DNA from: JAGIBJ01 sp032119795
GTDB taxonomy: Bacteria; Actinomycetota; Thermoleophilia; Solirubrobacterales; Solirubrobacteraceae
NCBI GenBank assembly: GCA_032119795.1
Contig: JAUMFO010000027.1
Span: 1 to 64,000, forward strand
DNA: 64,000 bases
Reading direction: 5' to 3'
Each line of letters starts with the position of its first letter. Position 1 is the stretch's first letter. The position numbers were made by a program, and so were the translations under genes. Shown here piece after piece: positions 43,316 to 51,518 of the stretch. The notes under the pieces are model-generated. The model saw only the letters and a list, made by a program, of their open reading frames with translations. It made no database searches and was not told where the DNA came from.

Positions 43316-43906
43316 CTACGCGAACACCGACGCCGCCGACCGCAGGAACGTCGTCCGCGCAACCGAGGGATCGCCGAGATACGCGGCGACCTGACCGCCG
43401 TCACGCAGCATCACCAGGAGATCGGTCGCGTACTCCGGATCGGGGTGGCCGGCCGCCGTGAGCAGCTCGGCGACCGTCGAGCGGAACCAGACGCGGTGTT
43501 CGTCGACGGCACGCCGCACCCGGCTCATGGGATCTGGGTACTCCGCGGCCGCGTTGATGAATGGGCAACCGCGAAAGCCGGTCGACGTAAGGCGCTGCGC
43601 GACCCCCTCCACGATGGCCGCCAGGAGCTGCGTCGGGTCGGTGGTCGTCTCTGCAATCTCGGTGGCCTGGGCGCGGAGCGCGAGGTCTTGCTCGCGGACG
43701 TACTCCACGACCAGATCTTCCTTGCCGGGAAAGTGCCGGTAGAAGGTGGCGCGGGTGATCTGGGCCTCAGAGATCACCCGATCCACGCCCACCGTGTGGA
43801 CGCCCTCGGCGTAGAACAGGCGACCCGCCGTGGCGAGCAAACGCTCGCGGGCCGCCGACGGCTTGCGGGGCGCGGGAGCAGGGCCAGTGGACGGTGCGTC
43901 GCTCAT
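43316..43906 (-). CDS. TetR family transcriptional regulator
   Basis: A 196-residue regulator. The N-terminal helix-turn-helix is at about 20-65 (RERLLATAGRLFYAEGVHTV, then ITRATFYRHFPGKEDLV). The C-terminal ligand/dimer domain belongs to a common TetR subgroup (RLTSTGFRGCPFINAAAEYP). It lies divergent from an alpha/beta hydrolase gene, and two copies of a GATCGTTCTA-type site occupy both promoters, so it probably represses itself and the hydrolase until a ligand binds. Leaderless start: TAGGGT 6 nt before ATG. Confidence 0.9.
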   Translation of the reverse strand: MSDAPSTGPAPAPRKPSAARERLLATAGRLFYAEGVHTVGVDRVISEAQITRATFYRHFPGKEDLVVEYVREQDLALRAQATEIAETTTDPTQLLAAIVEGVAQRLTSTGFRGCPFINAAAEYPDPMSRVRRAVDEHRVWFRSTVAELLTAAGHPDPEYATDLLVMLRDGGQVAAYLGDPSVARTTFLRSAASVFA

Positions 43907-43912
43907 GGCGGG

Positions 43913-43918
43913 ACCCTA
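43913..43918 (-). promoter_or_regulatory. -10 element TAGGGT of the TetR gene
   Basis: TAGGGT on the minus strand, 6 nt before the ATG at 43906. The operator-like site begins 2 bp upstream of it. Confidence 0.5.
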
Positions 43919-43919
43919 G

Positions 43920-43935
43920 TCGACCGATCGTTCTA
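43920..43935. promoter_or_regulatory. TetR operator-like site at its own promoter
   Basis: TCGACCGATCGTTCTA matches the hydrolase-side palindrome in 13 of 16 bases, with one arm perfect. It sits directly upstream of the regulator's -10. Confidence 0.6.
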
Positions 43936-43985
43936 TCGCCGCAAGAATTGACGCATCCTGGCGCCGCTGCTAGCTTGCCTCGCAG

Positions 43986-44013
43986 TTCACAAATAGAACG
44001 ATCGTTCTACATT
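43986..44013 (+). promoter_or_regulatory. promoter of the alpha/beta hydrolase gene
   Basis: -35 TTCACA (43986-43991), 16-bp spacer, -10 TACATT (44008-44013). The perfect palindrome at 43994-44009 fills the spacer, the classical repressor position. Confidence 0.5.
43994..44009. promoter_or_regulatory. TetR operator, perfect 16-bp palindrome
   Basis: TAGAACGATCGTTCTA, fully self-complementary, between the -35 and -10 of the hydrolase promoter and 88 bp from the regulator start. Confidence 0.75.
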
Positions 44014-44053
44014 CTGGACGATCGCCGTCACTCGCTCGCCAGGAGCCGTTGCC

Positions 44054-44866
44054 ATGAACCCGTCCACCACCCCGGACACCGTCGTCTTCATCCACGGCCT
44101 GTGGATGACGCCGCTCAGCTGGGAGGGCTGGATCGGGCACTTCGAGCAGCTCGGCTACCAGACCATCGCCCCAGGCTGGCCTGGGGTAGGCGACCGGACT
44201 CCGGCGCAGCTCCGCGCGGACGGGTCCTCGATGGCGAAGACCGATGCCGCTGCCGTGCTCGCGCACTACGAGGAGATCATCACGGCGCTCGACAAGCCAC
44301 CCATCCTGATCGGCCACTCCTTTGGCGGCGCCTTCGTGCAGGTGCTGATCAGTAAGGGCCTGGGGGCAGCCGGCGTGGCCGTCGATTCGGCCACCGTCAA
44401 GGGCATCCCGGATCTTCCGATCTCGACGATCCGCTCGGCGCTTGGCGTCCTCGGAAACCCACTGAACTTCGGGAAGGCGGTGCCGTTCACGCCGAAGCAG
44501 TTCAAGTACGCCTTCGGCAACACGCTCACGGACGAGGCATCGCAGGCCGCCTGGGAGCGGTACGCCATTCCGGCGGCGTCGAAGGTGCTCTTCAACGGCG
44601 CCGCCTCGCAGCTCCCAGGGACGGCCTTGAAGGTCGACTTCAAGAAGGCCGACCGCGCGCCGCTGCTCTTCCTCGGCGGCGGCCGCGACCACGTCGTACC
44701 CGCGAAGGTCAGCAAGAAGAACGCCGCCAAGTACCAGCCCGCCGCCGACTACAAGGAGTACCTCACGAAGTCGCACTTCATCGTCGGCGAGCCGGGCTGG
44801 GAGCAGGTCGCGAAGGACGTCAGCGACTGGGTCACCAGCAAGGTCGGGGCGAAGGTCGCGGCGTAG
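44054..44866 (+). CDS. alpha/beta hydrolase
   Basis: A 270-residue single-domain hydrolase. VVFIHGLWMTPLSWEGW opens the fold with the oxyanion HGLW, the nucleophile is in ILIGHSFGGAF, the acid is in GGGRDHVVP and the catalytic His is in KSHFIVGEPGWEQ. It resembles the non-heme chloroperoxidase/esterase-like group often found next to TetR regulators. AGGAG lies 9 nt before the ATG, so unlike many neighbours it has a leader and ribosome-binding site. Probably induced through the TetR operator; the substrate is unknown. Confidence 0.88.
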   Translation: MNPSTTPDTVVFIHGLWMTPLSWEGWIGHFEQLGYQTIAPGWPGVGDRTPAQLRADGSSMAKTDAAAVLAHYEEIITALDKPPILIGHSFGGAFVQVLISKGLGAAGVAVDSATVKGIPDLPISTIRSALGVLGNPLNFGKAVPFTPKQFKYAFGNTLTDEASQAAWERYAIPAASKVLFNGAASQLPGTALKVDFKKADRAPLLFLGGGRDHVVPAKVSKKNAAKYQPAADYKEYLTKSHFIVGEPGWEQVAKDVSDWVTSKVGAKVAA

Positions 44867-44882
44867 TCATGGCCTGAAGCCG

Positions 44883-44888
44883 TAGCGT
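44883..44888 (+). promoter_or_regulatory. -10 element TAGCGT, leaderless start of the methyltransferase-like gene
   Basis: TAGCGT 8 nt before the ATG at 44897. Confidence 0.45.
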
Positions 44889-44896
44889 TGGGCGCG

Positions 44897-45706
44897 ATGG
44901 CTGGCCGTCGCTCCTCACGTCGTGCGTTTGGCGGTCCCGGCTCCGGTGAGCGGATTCGGGTGGAGTCGAGCGTGGGCACCCTGGAGCTGCTGACGGATCG
45001 TTCGCGGCCCGGCGGGCGGATGCTGCTGATCGACGGGCTCTCGCACGGCTACGTCGACCTCGACGATCCCGCCCACCTGGAGCTCGACTACATCGCCCGG
45101 ATCGGCGCGGCGCTTGAGGTGCTCGTCCCGCGGGGCGAGGCGGCGAGCGTCCTACACCTGGGCGGCGGCGCATTCAGTCTGCCGCGCTTTCTGGCGAGCA
45201 CGCGGCCGCAGGTCACGCAGACGGTGATCGAGAAGTCCGGCGCCGTGATCAAGCTCGCCGAGCAGCACCTGCGGCTGCGGCGCTCCGAGCGGCTCGTGGT
45301 GGTGAAGGCCGACGCCTCGACGTGGATCGATCGTGCCGAGGACGCAAGCTTTGATCTGGTGATCGGGGACGCGTTCGTCGGCACCGAGACGCCCGCGCCG
45401 ATGGCCACGCCGACCTTCGCCTTGGACGTGCACCGCGTCCTGAGGCCAGGCGGCCGCTACCTGCTCAATGTCGTCGACCAGCCGCGGTGGGAGTTCGCCG
45501 CTCAGCAGTCCCAGATCCTGCGGGCCCGCTTCGGTGAGGTGCTCGCCTTCGGCGGCCGCGAGGTCGTGCGCGGCAAGAAGTCCGGCAACCTCCTGCTGCT
45601 CGCCTGCGACGCGCCACTGCCCGAGGACGCACTGGAGCGCAAGCTCGCCGGCGGCGCCCACCCCGCCGAGCTCGTGTCGGCGGAGCGCATGGCGGGCTGG
45701 GGCTGA
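44897..45706 (+). CDS. spermidine synthase-like/SAM-dependent methyltransferase fold protein
   Basis: A 269-residue protein with a Rossmann-like SAM fold. The motif region is VLHLGGGAFSLPRFLAS, followed by VIEKSGAVIKLAEQHL (acidic residue after the second strand) and FDLVIGDAFVG (motif near the active site). This is the spermidine synthase/fused methyltransferase group. The polyamine-binding residues cannot be checked by eye, and many actinobacterial members have no assigned role. The basic N-terminus MAGRRSSRRA is not a signal peptide. The gene is 30 bp after the hydrolase but has its own -10. Confidence 0.8.
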   Translation: MAGRRSSRRAFGGPGSGERIRVESSVGTLELLTDRSRPGGRMLLIDGLSHGYVDLDDPAHLELDYIARIGAALEVLVPRGEAASVLHLGGGAFSLPRFLASTRPQVTQTVIEKSGAVIKLAEQHLRLRRSERLVVVKADASTWIDRAEDASFDLVIGDAFVGTETPAPMATPTFALDVHRVLRPGGRYLLNVVDQPRWEFAAQQSQILRARFGEVLAFGGREVVRGKKSGNLLLLACDAPLPEDALERKLAGGAHPAELVSAERMAGWG

Positions 45707-45716
45707 GGCCGCGGGC

Positions 45717-45722
45717 TAGCCT
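45717..45722 (+). promoter_or_regulatory. -10 element TAGCCT, leaderless start of the HD-domain gene
   Basis: TAGCCT 7 nt before the ATG at 45730. The 7-nt gap (CTCCCCA-like, pyrimidine-rich) has no ribosome-binding site. Confidence 0.5.
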
Positions 45723-45729
45723 CCTCCCC

Positions 45730-46311
45730 ATGCCGACCACCATCACGCGCGCCGAGGCCTGGGACCTGCTCACCGAGTGGGTCGAGTCGGAGTCCTTGAG
45801 GAAGCACTGCCTGGCAGTCGAGGCGTCGATGCGGGCGGTGGCCCGCGAGCGCGGCGGCGACGAGGAGCTGTGGGGCGTCACCGGTCTGCTCCATGACGTC
45901 GACTACGAACGCTTCCCGGATCTGGAGACCGGCCACCCGCGCAAGGCCCTCGAGCTGCTCAAGGCGCGCGACGCCGACCCGGTGATGCTCAACGCGATTG
46001 CCGCCCACGCGCCCTACCTCGGCGTGGAGCCGGAGTCGGAGATGGCGAAGGCGCTGCTGGCCGTCGACGAACTCTCGGGCTTCGTGGTCGCCGTCGCCTA
46101 CGTGCGGCCGCAAGGGATCCACGGCATGACGCCCAAGTCCGTGAAGAAGAAGCTCAAGACGCCCGCGTTCGCGGCCGCCGTCTCCCGCGAGGACGTCGCC
46201 AAGGGCCCCGACTACCTCGGCATGGAGCTCGACGCGCTGATCTCGCTGGTGATCGGCGCGCTGGAGGCCGAGGCCGACGCGCTGGAGTTGAACGGGGCGA
46301 GCGACGCCTGA
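45730..46311 (+). CDS. HD-domain (HDIG-type) hydrolase
   Basis: A 193-residue protein with an HD metal-dependent phosphohydrolase domain: His26 (LRKHCLAVEASM), the HD pair at 55-56 in GLLHDVDYERFP, a further His in NAIAAHAPYLG and Asp in AVDELSGF. The ligand order H...HD...D is complete. Close relatives are annotated only as HDIG-domain proteins acting on nucleotides or phosphate esters. The C-terminal third (SVKKKLKTPAFAAAVSREDV) is helical and family-specific. Confidence 0.86.
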   Translation: MPTTITRAEAWDLLTEWVESESLRKHCLAVEASMRAVARERGGDEELWGVTGLLHDVDYERFPDLETGHPRKALELLKARDADPVMLNAIAAHAPYLGVEPESEMAKALLAVDELSGFVVAVAYVRPQGIHGMTPKSVKKKLKTPAFAAAVSREDVAKGPDYLGMELDALISLVIGALEAEADALELNGASDA

Positions 46312-46418
46312 GGCCGTGCGTCGTGCGGTCGCAGAGGCGAACGCACGCGTCGACACTTCTGGATGCCAACGGTTTCTCGCCTGCCATCAGTGGGGTTGTC
46401 GGGGAGCTAGGAGCGATC

Positions 46419-46424
46419 TAGCTT
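46419..46424 (+). promoter_or_regulatory. -10 element TAGCTT, leaderless start of the beta-helix protein gene
   Basis: TAGCTT 7 nt before the ATG at 46432. Confidence 0.5.
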
Positions 46425-46431
46425 CCACCCC

Positions 46432-48186
46432 ATGAACCTGCGCTCCGTTCCGTTGCCCCCACGGTGGATCCCGGTGCAGCTCGCCGTGGCCTGCACCGCG
46501 CTTGGCGCAGGAGCAGCCACGTCGGATGCTGCCGTCTACTGCGTGCCGAGCACCGCCGTCGCCGCCGACTGCACTGCCGCCAGCCCAACGCCACAGGACG
46601 CCGTCGCCCTCGCCGCCAACCAGACCCTCTCTCCCGGAGCCGACACCGTCCGGCTGGCTGCCGGCACCTATACCGCGCCGGTGTCGGCAGTCGGGAGCGC
46701 GGCGCCGACGACGATCATCGGGGCCGGGCAGTCGCAGACGATCTTTGAGGGCGCGCCGGGCACCGATCTGGTCGCGCTGAGCGGCGACTTCAGGCTCCAA
46801 GACGTCACCGTCCGCGTGACCGGCGGCAATGGAAACGCCATCGATCTGGCGAGCGGCTCGCTCGAACGCGTGACCGTCGAGCGGACGGGCACCGGTTCGG
46901 GCAACGTGCTCCAGATCTCAGGGAGCGGACCGGACCAGGTCGGCGCGCGCGACGTCACCGTCACCACGACCACCGCCAACGACTACCCGGTGTACCTCTT
47001 CAACACCGGAGTCGTCGGGCTCGACGTCACATCGCTCCACGACGGCAGCTACACCGTCTTCGGGGCGTCGTTCCGCATGCAACGCTCGACCATTCGATCC
47101 GGCGCCGGGAATGCGGCCGTCTACGCCCAGGGCACCACGCTGATCGAGAGCAGCGTGATCCAGGCCGGGGGCACCGCCCCGTGGGGGATCTTTGCCATTT
47201 CCGGAGGGGCCAACGTCGACGTCTCGGTGCGCGACTCAACGGTCATCAACCGCGGGACCGCCGGCGTCGCCGCGCTGGCCGCCCAGGACTACGTCGCCGG
47301 ACGCGTCGTGAACGTGGCCGCCAGCGGCATCGCCTCGACCGGCTTTGCAGCGCTTGGGTGCGCAGGGACCTCTGACGTCGGTCGCACCGCGACGATCACC
47401 GTCGCGCATTCGGTCGCGCCGTCGGCCACCGTCGGGCTCTGCCCTGCAGTCGGCGGCCTGACGAACACCGGCACCACGACCCCGACCGCCGGACCCGGGC
47501 TGGTGAGCGCCACGCCAGCCTTCGTGAATCTCGCCGGCGGCGATCTGCGCCCCGTGCCCGGCGGCAACCTCATCGACGCTGGCGACCCCGCCACGCCGGT
47601 GGCGCCGCTCGGCGTCTTGGATCGCGCGGGCGCGGTCCGCGTCGTCGACGGCAACGCCGACGGGATCGCCCGCCGCGACGCCGGCGCCTTTGAGTGGCAG
47701 CTCCCCGTGCCGGAGACGCCCACGGTGCCCGAGACCCCGGCCGACCCAGGCAGCACCACCCCGCCAGCAGCTCCGCCCGCGCCAACCGCCCCCGGCTCGG
47801 GCGCTGGCCCCGGAACCCCGCCAGTCGTGACGCCCAAGGCACTGGTGACTGGCCTGAAGTTCCGCGGCACGCTGCGCCGCAGCAAGAAGGCGGCCAAGCG
47901 GCCGTTCGTCGTCGAGACCCGCGCGCCGAAGCGCAAGTCGGTCCCGCTGCTGACCATCAGGCTGGACGCGCCCTCGACGCTCACCTTCTCGCTCAGCCGC
48001 AAGGTCGGCAAGCGCTACAAGCCGCTCGCCGGAACGGCGACGGCCGACGCCAAGTCCAAGACGCTGCTCCTGCGGCCGACCGGCTCCTGGAACGGCAAGC
48101 GCCTCAAGCGCGGGAGCTACCGACTGGAGGTCGTCACGAGCCCCGGAGCCCCGGCAAAGACGATCAAGTTCAAGGTCGTGTCTTAG
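46432..48186 (+). CDS. secreted parallel beta-helix protein
   Basis: A 584-residue exported protein: signal peptide 1-34 (QLAVACTALGAGAATSDAA), then a right-handed beta-helix region to about 400 with short turns of 20-25 residues (TTIIGAGQSQTIFEG, VTVRVTGGNGNAIDL, STIRSGAGNAAVYA). This is followed by a choice-of-anchor Q-like end (LIDAGDPATPV...GAVRVVDGNADGIARRDAGAFEW), a Pro/Thr linker at about 425-465 and a basic beta-rich C-terminal domain (LKFRGTLRRSKKAAKRPF). The basic end may bind the wall or anionic polymers. The beta-helix often acts on or binds polysaccharide, but no catalytic residues can be named. Confidence 0.82.
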   Translation: MNLRSVPLPPRWIPVQLAVACTALGAGAATSDAAVYCVPSTAVAADCTAASPTPQDAVALAANQTLSPGADTVRLAAGTYTAPVSAVGSAAPTTIIGAGQSQTIFEGAPGTDLVALSGDFRLQDVTVRVTGGNGNAIDLASGSLERVTVERTGTGSGNVLQISGSGPDQVGARDVTVTTTTANDYPVYLFNTGVVGLDVTSLHDGSYTVFGASFRMQRSTIRSGAGNAAVYAQGTTLIESSVIQAGGTAPWGIFAISGGANVDVSVRDSTVINRGTAGVAALAAQDYVAGRVVNVAASGIASTGFAALGCAGTSDVGRTATITVAHSVAPSATVGLCPAVGGLTNTGTTTPTAGPGLVSATPAFVNLAGGDLRPVPGGNLIDAGDPATPVAPLGVLDRAGAVRVVDGNADGIARRDAGAFEWQLPVPETPTVPETPADPGSTTPPAAPPAPTAPGSGAGPGTPPVVTPKALVTGLKFRGTLRRSKKAAKRPFVVETRAPKRKSVPLLTIRLDAPSTLTFSLSRKVGKRYKPLAGTATADAKSKTLLLRPTGSWNGKRLKRGSYRLEVVTSPGAPAKTIKFKVVS

Positions 48187-48347
48187 CCCAGCGGCGAGGG
48201 CGGGATCTGCGTCTCGCCGGTGACGGCGGGGATGCGCATGCCGACCTCGTCGACGAAGCACCACGACCAGTCCTCGCCGGGCTCGAGCGAGCGGAGGATC
48301 GAGTGCTCCGCCGCCTCGAAGTGCGCGGTGGCGTGGTGGGCGGCGTC
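48183..48347 (-). pseudogene. remnant of a UBP-type zinc finger protein gene (C-terminal half only)
   Basis: An open frame ending TAA at 48183 encodes HHATAHFEAAEHSILRS, LEPGEDWSWCFVDEVG and a short tail. This is the end of a UBP/ZnF-UBP domain as seen in small bacterial proteins (HA..H....HP..RS.EPGE.W.WCY.DE). The first half, with the CxxC and CGHVGC zinc ligands, is missing: upstream the frame runs into the 3' end of the histidine kinase gene without cysteines or a suitable start. Such proteins are commonly encoded beside this kinase/flavoprotein pair, so a 5' deletion that joined the remnant to the kinase end is likely. Read-through translation cannot be ruled out. Confidence 0.65.
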
Positions 48348-49863
48348 AGTCGATGGTGGTGTTGGCCGGCGGCGGGTCGTTCGCCGTCGGCGAGCCGGCG
48401 TACGGCAGCCAGACGCTGAACGTCGTGTGCCCCGGCTCGGACTCCACGATCAGGCTCCCGCCGTGGCGGTCCTCGACGATGCTGTGCGCCGTCGAGAGCC
48501 CCAGGCCCGTGCCCTTGCCGACGTCCTTCGTGGTGAAGAAGCTCTCGAACACGCGCCCGGCGACCTCGGGCGGCATGCCGGGGCCGTCGTCGGTGAACTC
48601 GATGAGCGCGCAGCCGCGATCCGAGCGGGTCTTGATCGTGATGGTGCCGGTGTCGCCGAGGGCGTCGACGGCGTTGTCGATCAGGTTCGTCCAGACCTGC
48701 GTGAGCTCGGGCCCGCGCGCCATCAGCTTCGGCAGCGCGCGGTCGTAGTCGCGGACGATCTCGATGTGGGTTGCCTTGAGCTTGTGGCCGAGCACCTTGA
48801 TCGTCGTCTCGATGCCCTCGTGCAGGTCGAGCTCCTGCATCTCGCCGCGGTCCATGTAGGTGTAGGACTTCACCGCGCCGACGAGATCGGTCATGCGGCG
48901 CGTGGACTCCTTGAGTTCCTCCGCGAGCCCGCCGGCGGTGGACGACGCGGCGACCCATTCGACCACCGCGCAGACGACCTTTGGCGAGCCGGCAGCGGCC
49001 TCACTCACGCGTGCCACCCACGCGGCATCGGCGCCTACCGAGGCAAGCGGCTCGGCGAGCCTCCACGCTTCGGCGACGCCAGCCTCCTCGAGGGCATCGA
49101 GCACGTCGTCCTCGGCGTCAGCGGCGTCGAGCGCATCAAGTGCGGTGCGGCCGCTCGCGCCGTCCATGATCTCGTCGTGCATCGCCAGGAGCGTCCGGGC
49201 TTGCTCCAGACTGACCCCCGCTTCGATGAACTTGCGCAGCGTGTGGTTGAGCGTCTCCAGCGCCTCGGCCATCTGCGAGGCGGCGCGCTGGGCGGCTGCG
49301 GCGGGGTTGTTCAGCTCATGAGCCAGCCCGGCGGCCATCGTGCCGAGCGACGCGAGCCGCTCGCGGTTCTGCTCGACGGCCGAGATCTTCGTCATCACCG
49401 GCGCGACGGTCTCCATTACCCGCCGGTGCACGAGCGGCTGCGCCATGGCGAGCTCGCGGAAGTCCGAGGCGCCGATCGCCGCCAGGCGGCAGTGCGTCTC
49501 GGCCTGGATCCGCGCGCCCGTGGGCGTCCCGGTGAGCGTCGCGATGGCGCCCATCCAGGTGGGCGCGTGCTGCCGGCCGGCTGGTTCAACGCGGTCGCCC
49601 CGGACGATGAGGTTGCGGGCCGTGCCGCTCAGCAGCAGCTGCACGCCCTGGTCGGCCGCGTTGTCTTCGGCGATCTGCTCGCCGGGGAACGCCTCGTAGG
49701 TCAGCGTCGCTTCGAGCCACTGCTGGAGTTCGTCGTCGGTGAGCCCCTCGAACAGGTCGATGGCCCGCAGCTCGTCGAGCGTGACGGGTGCCGTGCCCAT
49801 CTCGCCCGCGTCCTGCCAGGCCACGCGCTCACCGCCTGCCCCCTGCCCGGCCGGTGTGCTCAT
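48346..49863 (-). CDS. sensor histidine kinase with N-terminal cyclic-nucleotide-binding domain
   Basis: A 505-residue soluble kinase. Residues about 30-150 form a cNMP-binding/Crp-like domain (LFEGLTDDELQQWLEATLTY, GVQLLLSGTARNLI). The phosphoacceptor is His182 in GLAHELNNPAAAA. A long helical insert (about 195-330) is followed by the ATPase core: N box LIDNAVDALGD, G boxes DDGPGMPPE and GKGTGLGLS. No membrane segment, so the signal is intracellular. It overlaps the receiver-flavoprotein gene by ATGA. That partner carries the receiver domain, so the two probably form a redox-linked two-component pair without a DNA-binding output. Confidence 0.9.
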   Translation of the reverse strand: MSTPAGQGAGGERVAWQDAGEMGTAPVTLDELRAIDLFEGLTDDELQQWLEATLTYEAFPGEQIAEDNAADQGVQLLLSGTARNLIVRGDRVEPAGRQHAPTWMGAIATLTGTPTGARIQAETHCRLAAIGASDFRELAMAQPLVHRRVMETVAPVMTKISAVEQNRERLASLGTMAAGLAHELNNPAAAAQRAASQMAEALETLNHTLRKFIEAGVSLEQARTLLAMHDEIMDGASGRTALDALDAADAEDDVLDALEEAGVAEAWRLAEPLASVGADAAWVARVSEAAAGSPKVVCAVVEWVAASSTAGGLAEELKESTRRMTDLVGAVKSYTYMDRGEMQELDLHEGIETTIKVLGHKLKATHIEIVRDYDRALPKLMARGPELTQVWTNLIDNAVDALGDTGTITIKTRSDRGCALIEFTDDGPGMPPEVAGRVFESFFTTKDVGKGTGLGLSTAHSIVEDRHGGSLIVESEPGHTTFSVWLPYAGSPTANDPPPANTTID

Positions 49864-51518
49864 CCGTCGACCAGGTACTGGTGGACGAACGAGACGACCA
49901 TCGAGCCCTCGCCGACGGCGCTGGCGACGCGCTTCATCGAGCGGCTGCGTACGTCGCCGGCGACGAAGACGCCCGGGACGCTCGTCTCCAGCAAGTGCGG
50001 ATCGCGCGCGAGCGGCCAGCCGTCGCCAGCGACGTCTGGGCCGGCGAGGATGAAACCGCGGTCGTCACGCCGGACGACGCCGTCGAGCCAGTCGGTGCGG
50101 GGCTGGGCGCCGATGAACACGAAGCACGCGTCGGCGCAGAGCGAGGCCGGCCCGTCGGGACCCTCGACCGTCAGCGACGCCAGGTGGTCGTCTTCGGCGT
50201 GCGCCTCGGTGGCTCGCGTGTTCGTGCGGACCTCGACGTTGGGCAGGGCGTCGATCTGCTCGATCAAATAGTGCGACATCGACTTCGCGAGGCTGTCTCC
50301 GCGCACGAGCATCGTGACCTTGCGCGCGAACCGCGAGAAGTAGACGACCGACTGGCCGGCGGAGTTCGCGCCGCCGATGATCACGACCTCCTGATTGCTG
50401 CAGGCGCGGGCCTCGGTCATAGCCGCGCCGTAATAAATGCCTTTGCCGGTGAGCTCGTCGAAGCCGGGGTCGGTCAGCTGGCGGTAGGAGACGCCGGAGG
50501 CGACGAGCACGCAGTTCGCGCTGAGCGTGCGGCCATCGGCGAGCTTCACGATCCGGCCGGAGCCTTCGACGTCGAGCGCGACGGCGTCCTGCACCGTGAG
50601 CAGCTCGGCGCCGAGGCGGCGGGCTTGATCGGTGGCGCGGCGGGCGAGGTCGGAGCCCGAGAGGCCCGTCGGGAAGCCGAGGTAGTTCTCGATGCGGCTC
50701 GACTGGCCCGCTTGGCCGCCGGGCGCTTCACGCTCGACGACGACCGTCCGCAGGCCCTCGGAGGCGCCGTAGACGGCGCCGGCGAGGCCGGCTGGGCCGG
50801 CGCCGATCACGACGAGGTCGTAGTGCTCGTGGGCGGCCTGCCCGGAGACGCCGAGTTTGGCGGCGAGTTCGGCGACCGTCGGGCGCTCCAGCACCGAGCC
50901 GTCTTCGAGCAGCGCGACGGGGAGGCGTTCGTCGCTGACGCCGATCACCGTGAGGAGCTCGCGGGCTTCGCCGTCGCGTTCGACGTCGAGCCAGCGCGCG
51001 GGCACGCGGTTACGGGCCAGGAAGTCCCGCAGGTCATGCGACTCCTTGCTGAAGCGGTGGCCGATCACGCGGGTGCCGCCGGAGTCCAGCGAGGCGCCCG
51101 ATTCCCACGTGGTGAGGAGGTCCTGGATCACGGGGTAGAGCTGCTCCTCCGGCGGGTCCCAGGGCTTGAGGAGGTAGTAATCGAGCGCCGCGTCGTTGAT
51201 CGCCGAGATCGCGGCCTCGGTGTCGGCATACGCCGTGAGCAGCACGCGTTTGGCGTCCGGCACGATCTCGCGGGCTTTCGTCAGGTACTCGGTGCCGGGC
51301 ATGCCGGGCATGCGCTGGTCTGCGATCAGCAGCGCCACCTGGTCGCCGCGCGTGCGCAGCTCGGTCAGCAGCTCAAGGGCCTCAGGCCCCGAGTTGGCTC
51401 GGACAATTCGGTAGTGCTCGCCAAAGCCTCGGCGCAGGTCGCGGGCGACAGCAGCCAGCACAGCCGGCTCGTCGTCGACGGCCACAATCGCAGGGCGGCG
51501 CTGATCAGGGGCGGTCAT
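49860..51518 (-). CDS. receiver domain-thioredoxin reductase-like flavoprotein fusion
   Basis: A 552-residue fusion. Residues 1-125 are a response-regulator receiver (acid pair at 15-16, phosphoacceptor D67 in LLIADQRMPGMPG, LLTAYADTE, Lys in LLKPWD). A thioredoxin-like linker domain with no CxxC follows (about 150-215, VIGVSDERLPVALLEDG). The rest is a thioredoxin-reductase fold with FAD motif VVIGAGPAGLAGAVYGAS, NADPH motif VIIGGANSAGQSVVYFSR and the final VFVAGDVRSRSMKRVASAVGEG. The dithiol CxxC of TrxR is absent, so it is not a thioredoxin reductase. Phosphorylation by the coupled kinase may tune its redox activity. Leaderless start by TATCGT 8 nt upstream. Confidence 0.92.
   Translation of the reverse strand: MTAPDQRRPAIVAVDDEPAVLAAVARDLRRGFGEHYRIVRANSGPEALELLTELRTRGDQVALLIADQRMPGMPGTEYLTKAREIVPDAKRVLLTAYADTEAAISAINDAALDYYLLKPWDPPEEQLYPVIQDLLTTWESGASLDSGGTRVIGHRFSKESHDLRDFLARNRVPARWLDVERDGEARELLTVIGVSDERLPVALLEDGSVLERPTVAELAAKLGVSGQAAHEHYDLVVIGAGPAGLAGAVYGASEGLRTVVVEREAPGGQAGQSSRIENYLGFPTGLSGSDLARRATDQARRLGAELLTVQDAVALDVEGSGRIVKLADGRTLSANCVLVASGVSYRQLTDPGFDELTGKGIYYGAAMTEARACSNQEVVIIGGANSAGQSVVYFSRFARKVTMLVRGDSLAKSMSHYLIEQIDALPNVEVRTNTRATEAHAEDDHLASLTVEGPDGPASLCADACFVFIGAQPRTDWLDGVVRRDDRGFILAGPDVAGDGWPLARDPHLLETSVPGVFVAGDVRSRSMKRVASAVGEGSMVVSFVHQYLVDG

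Noticed and set aside
49860..51518. Thioredoxin reductase (trxB)
   Set aside because: The fold is similar, but the CxxC redox pair between the FAD and NADPH motifs is absent and a receiver domain is fused in front.
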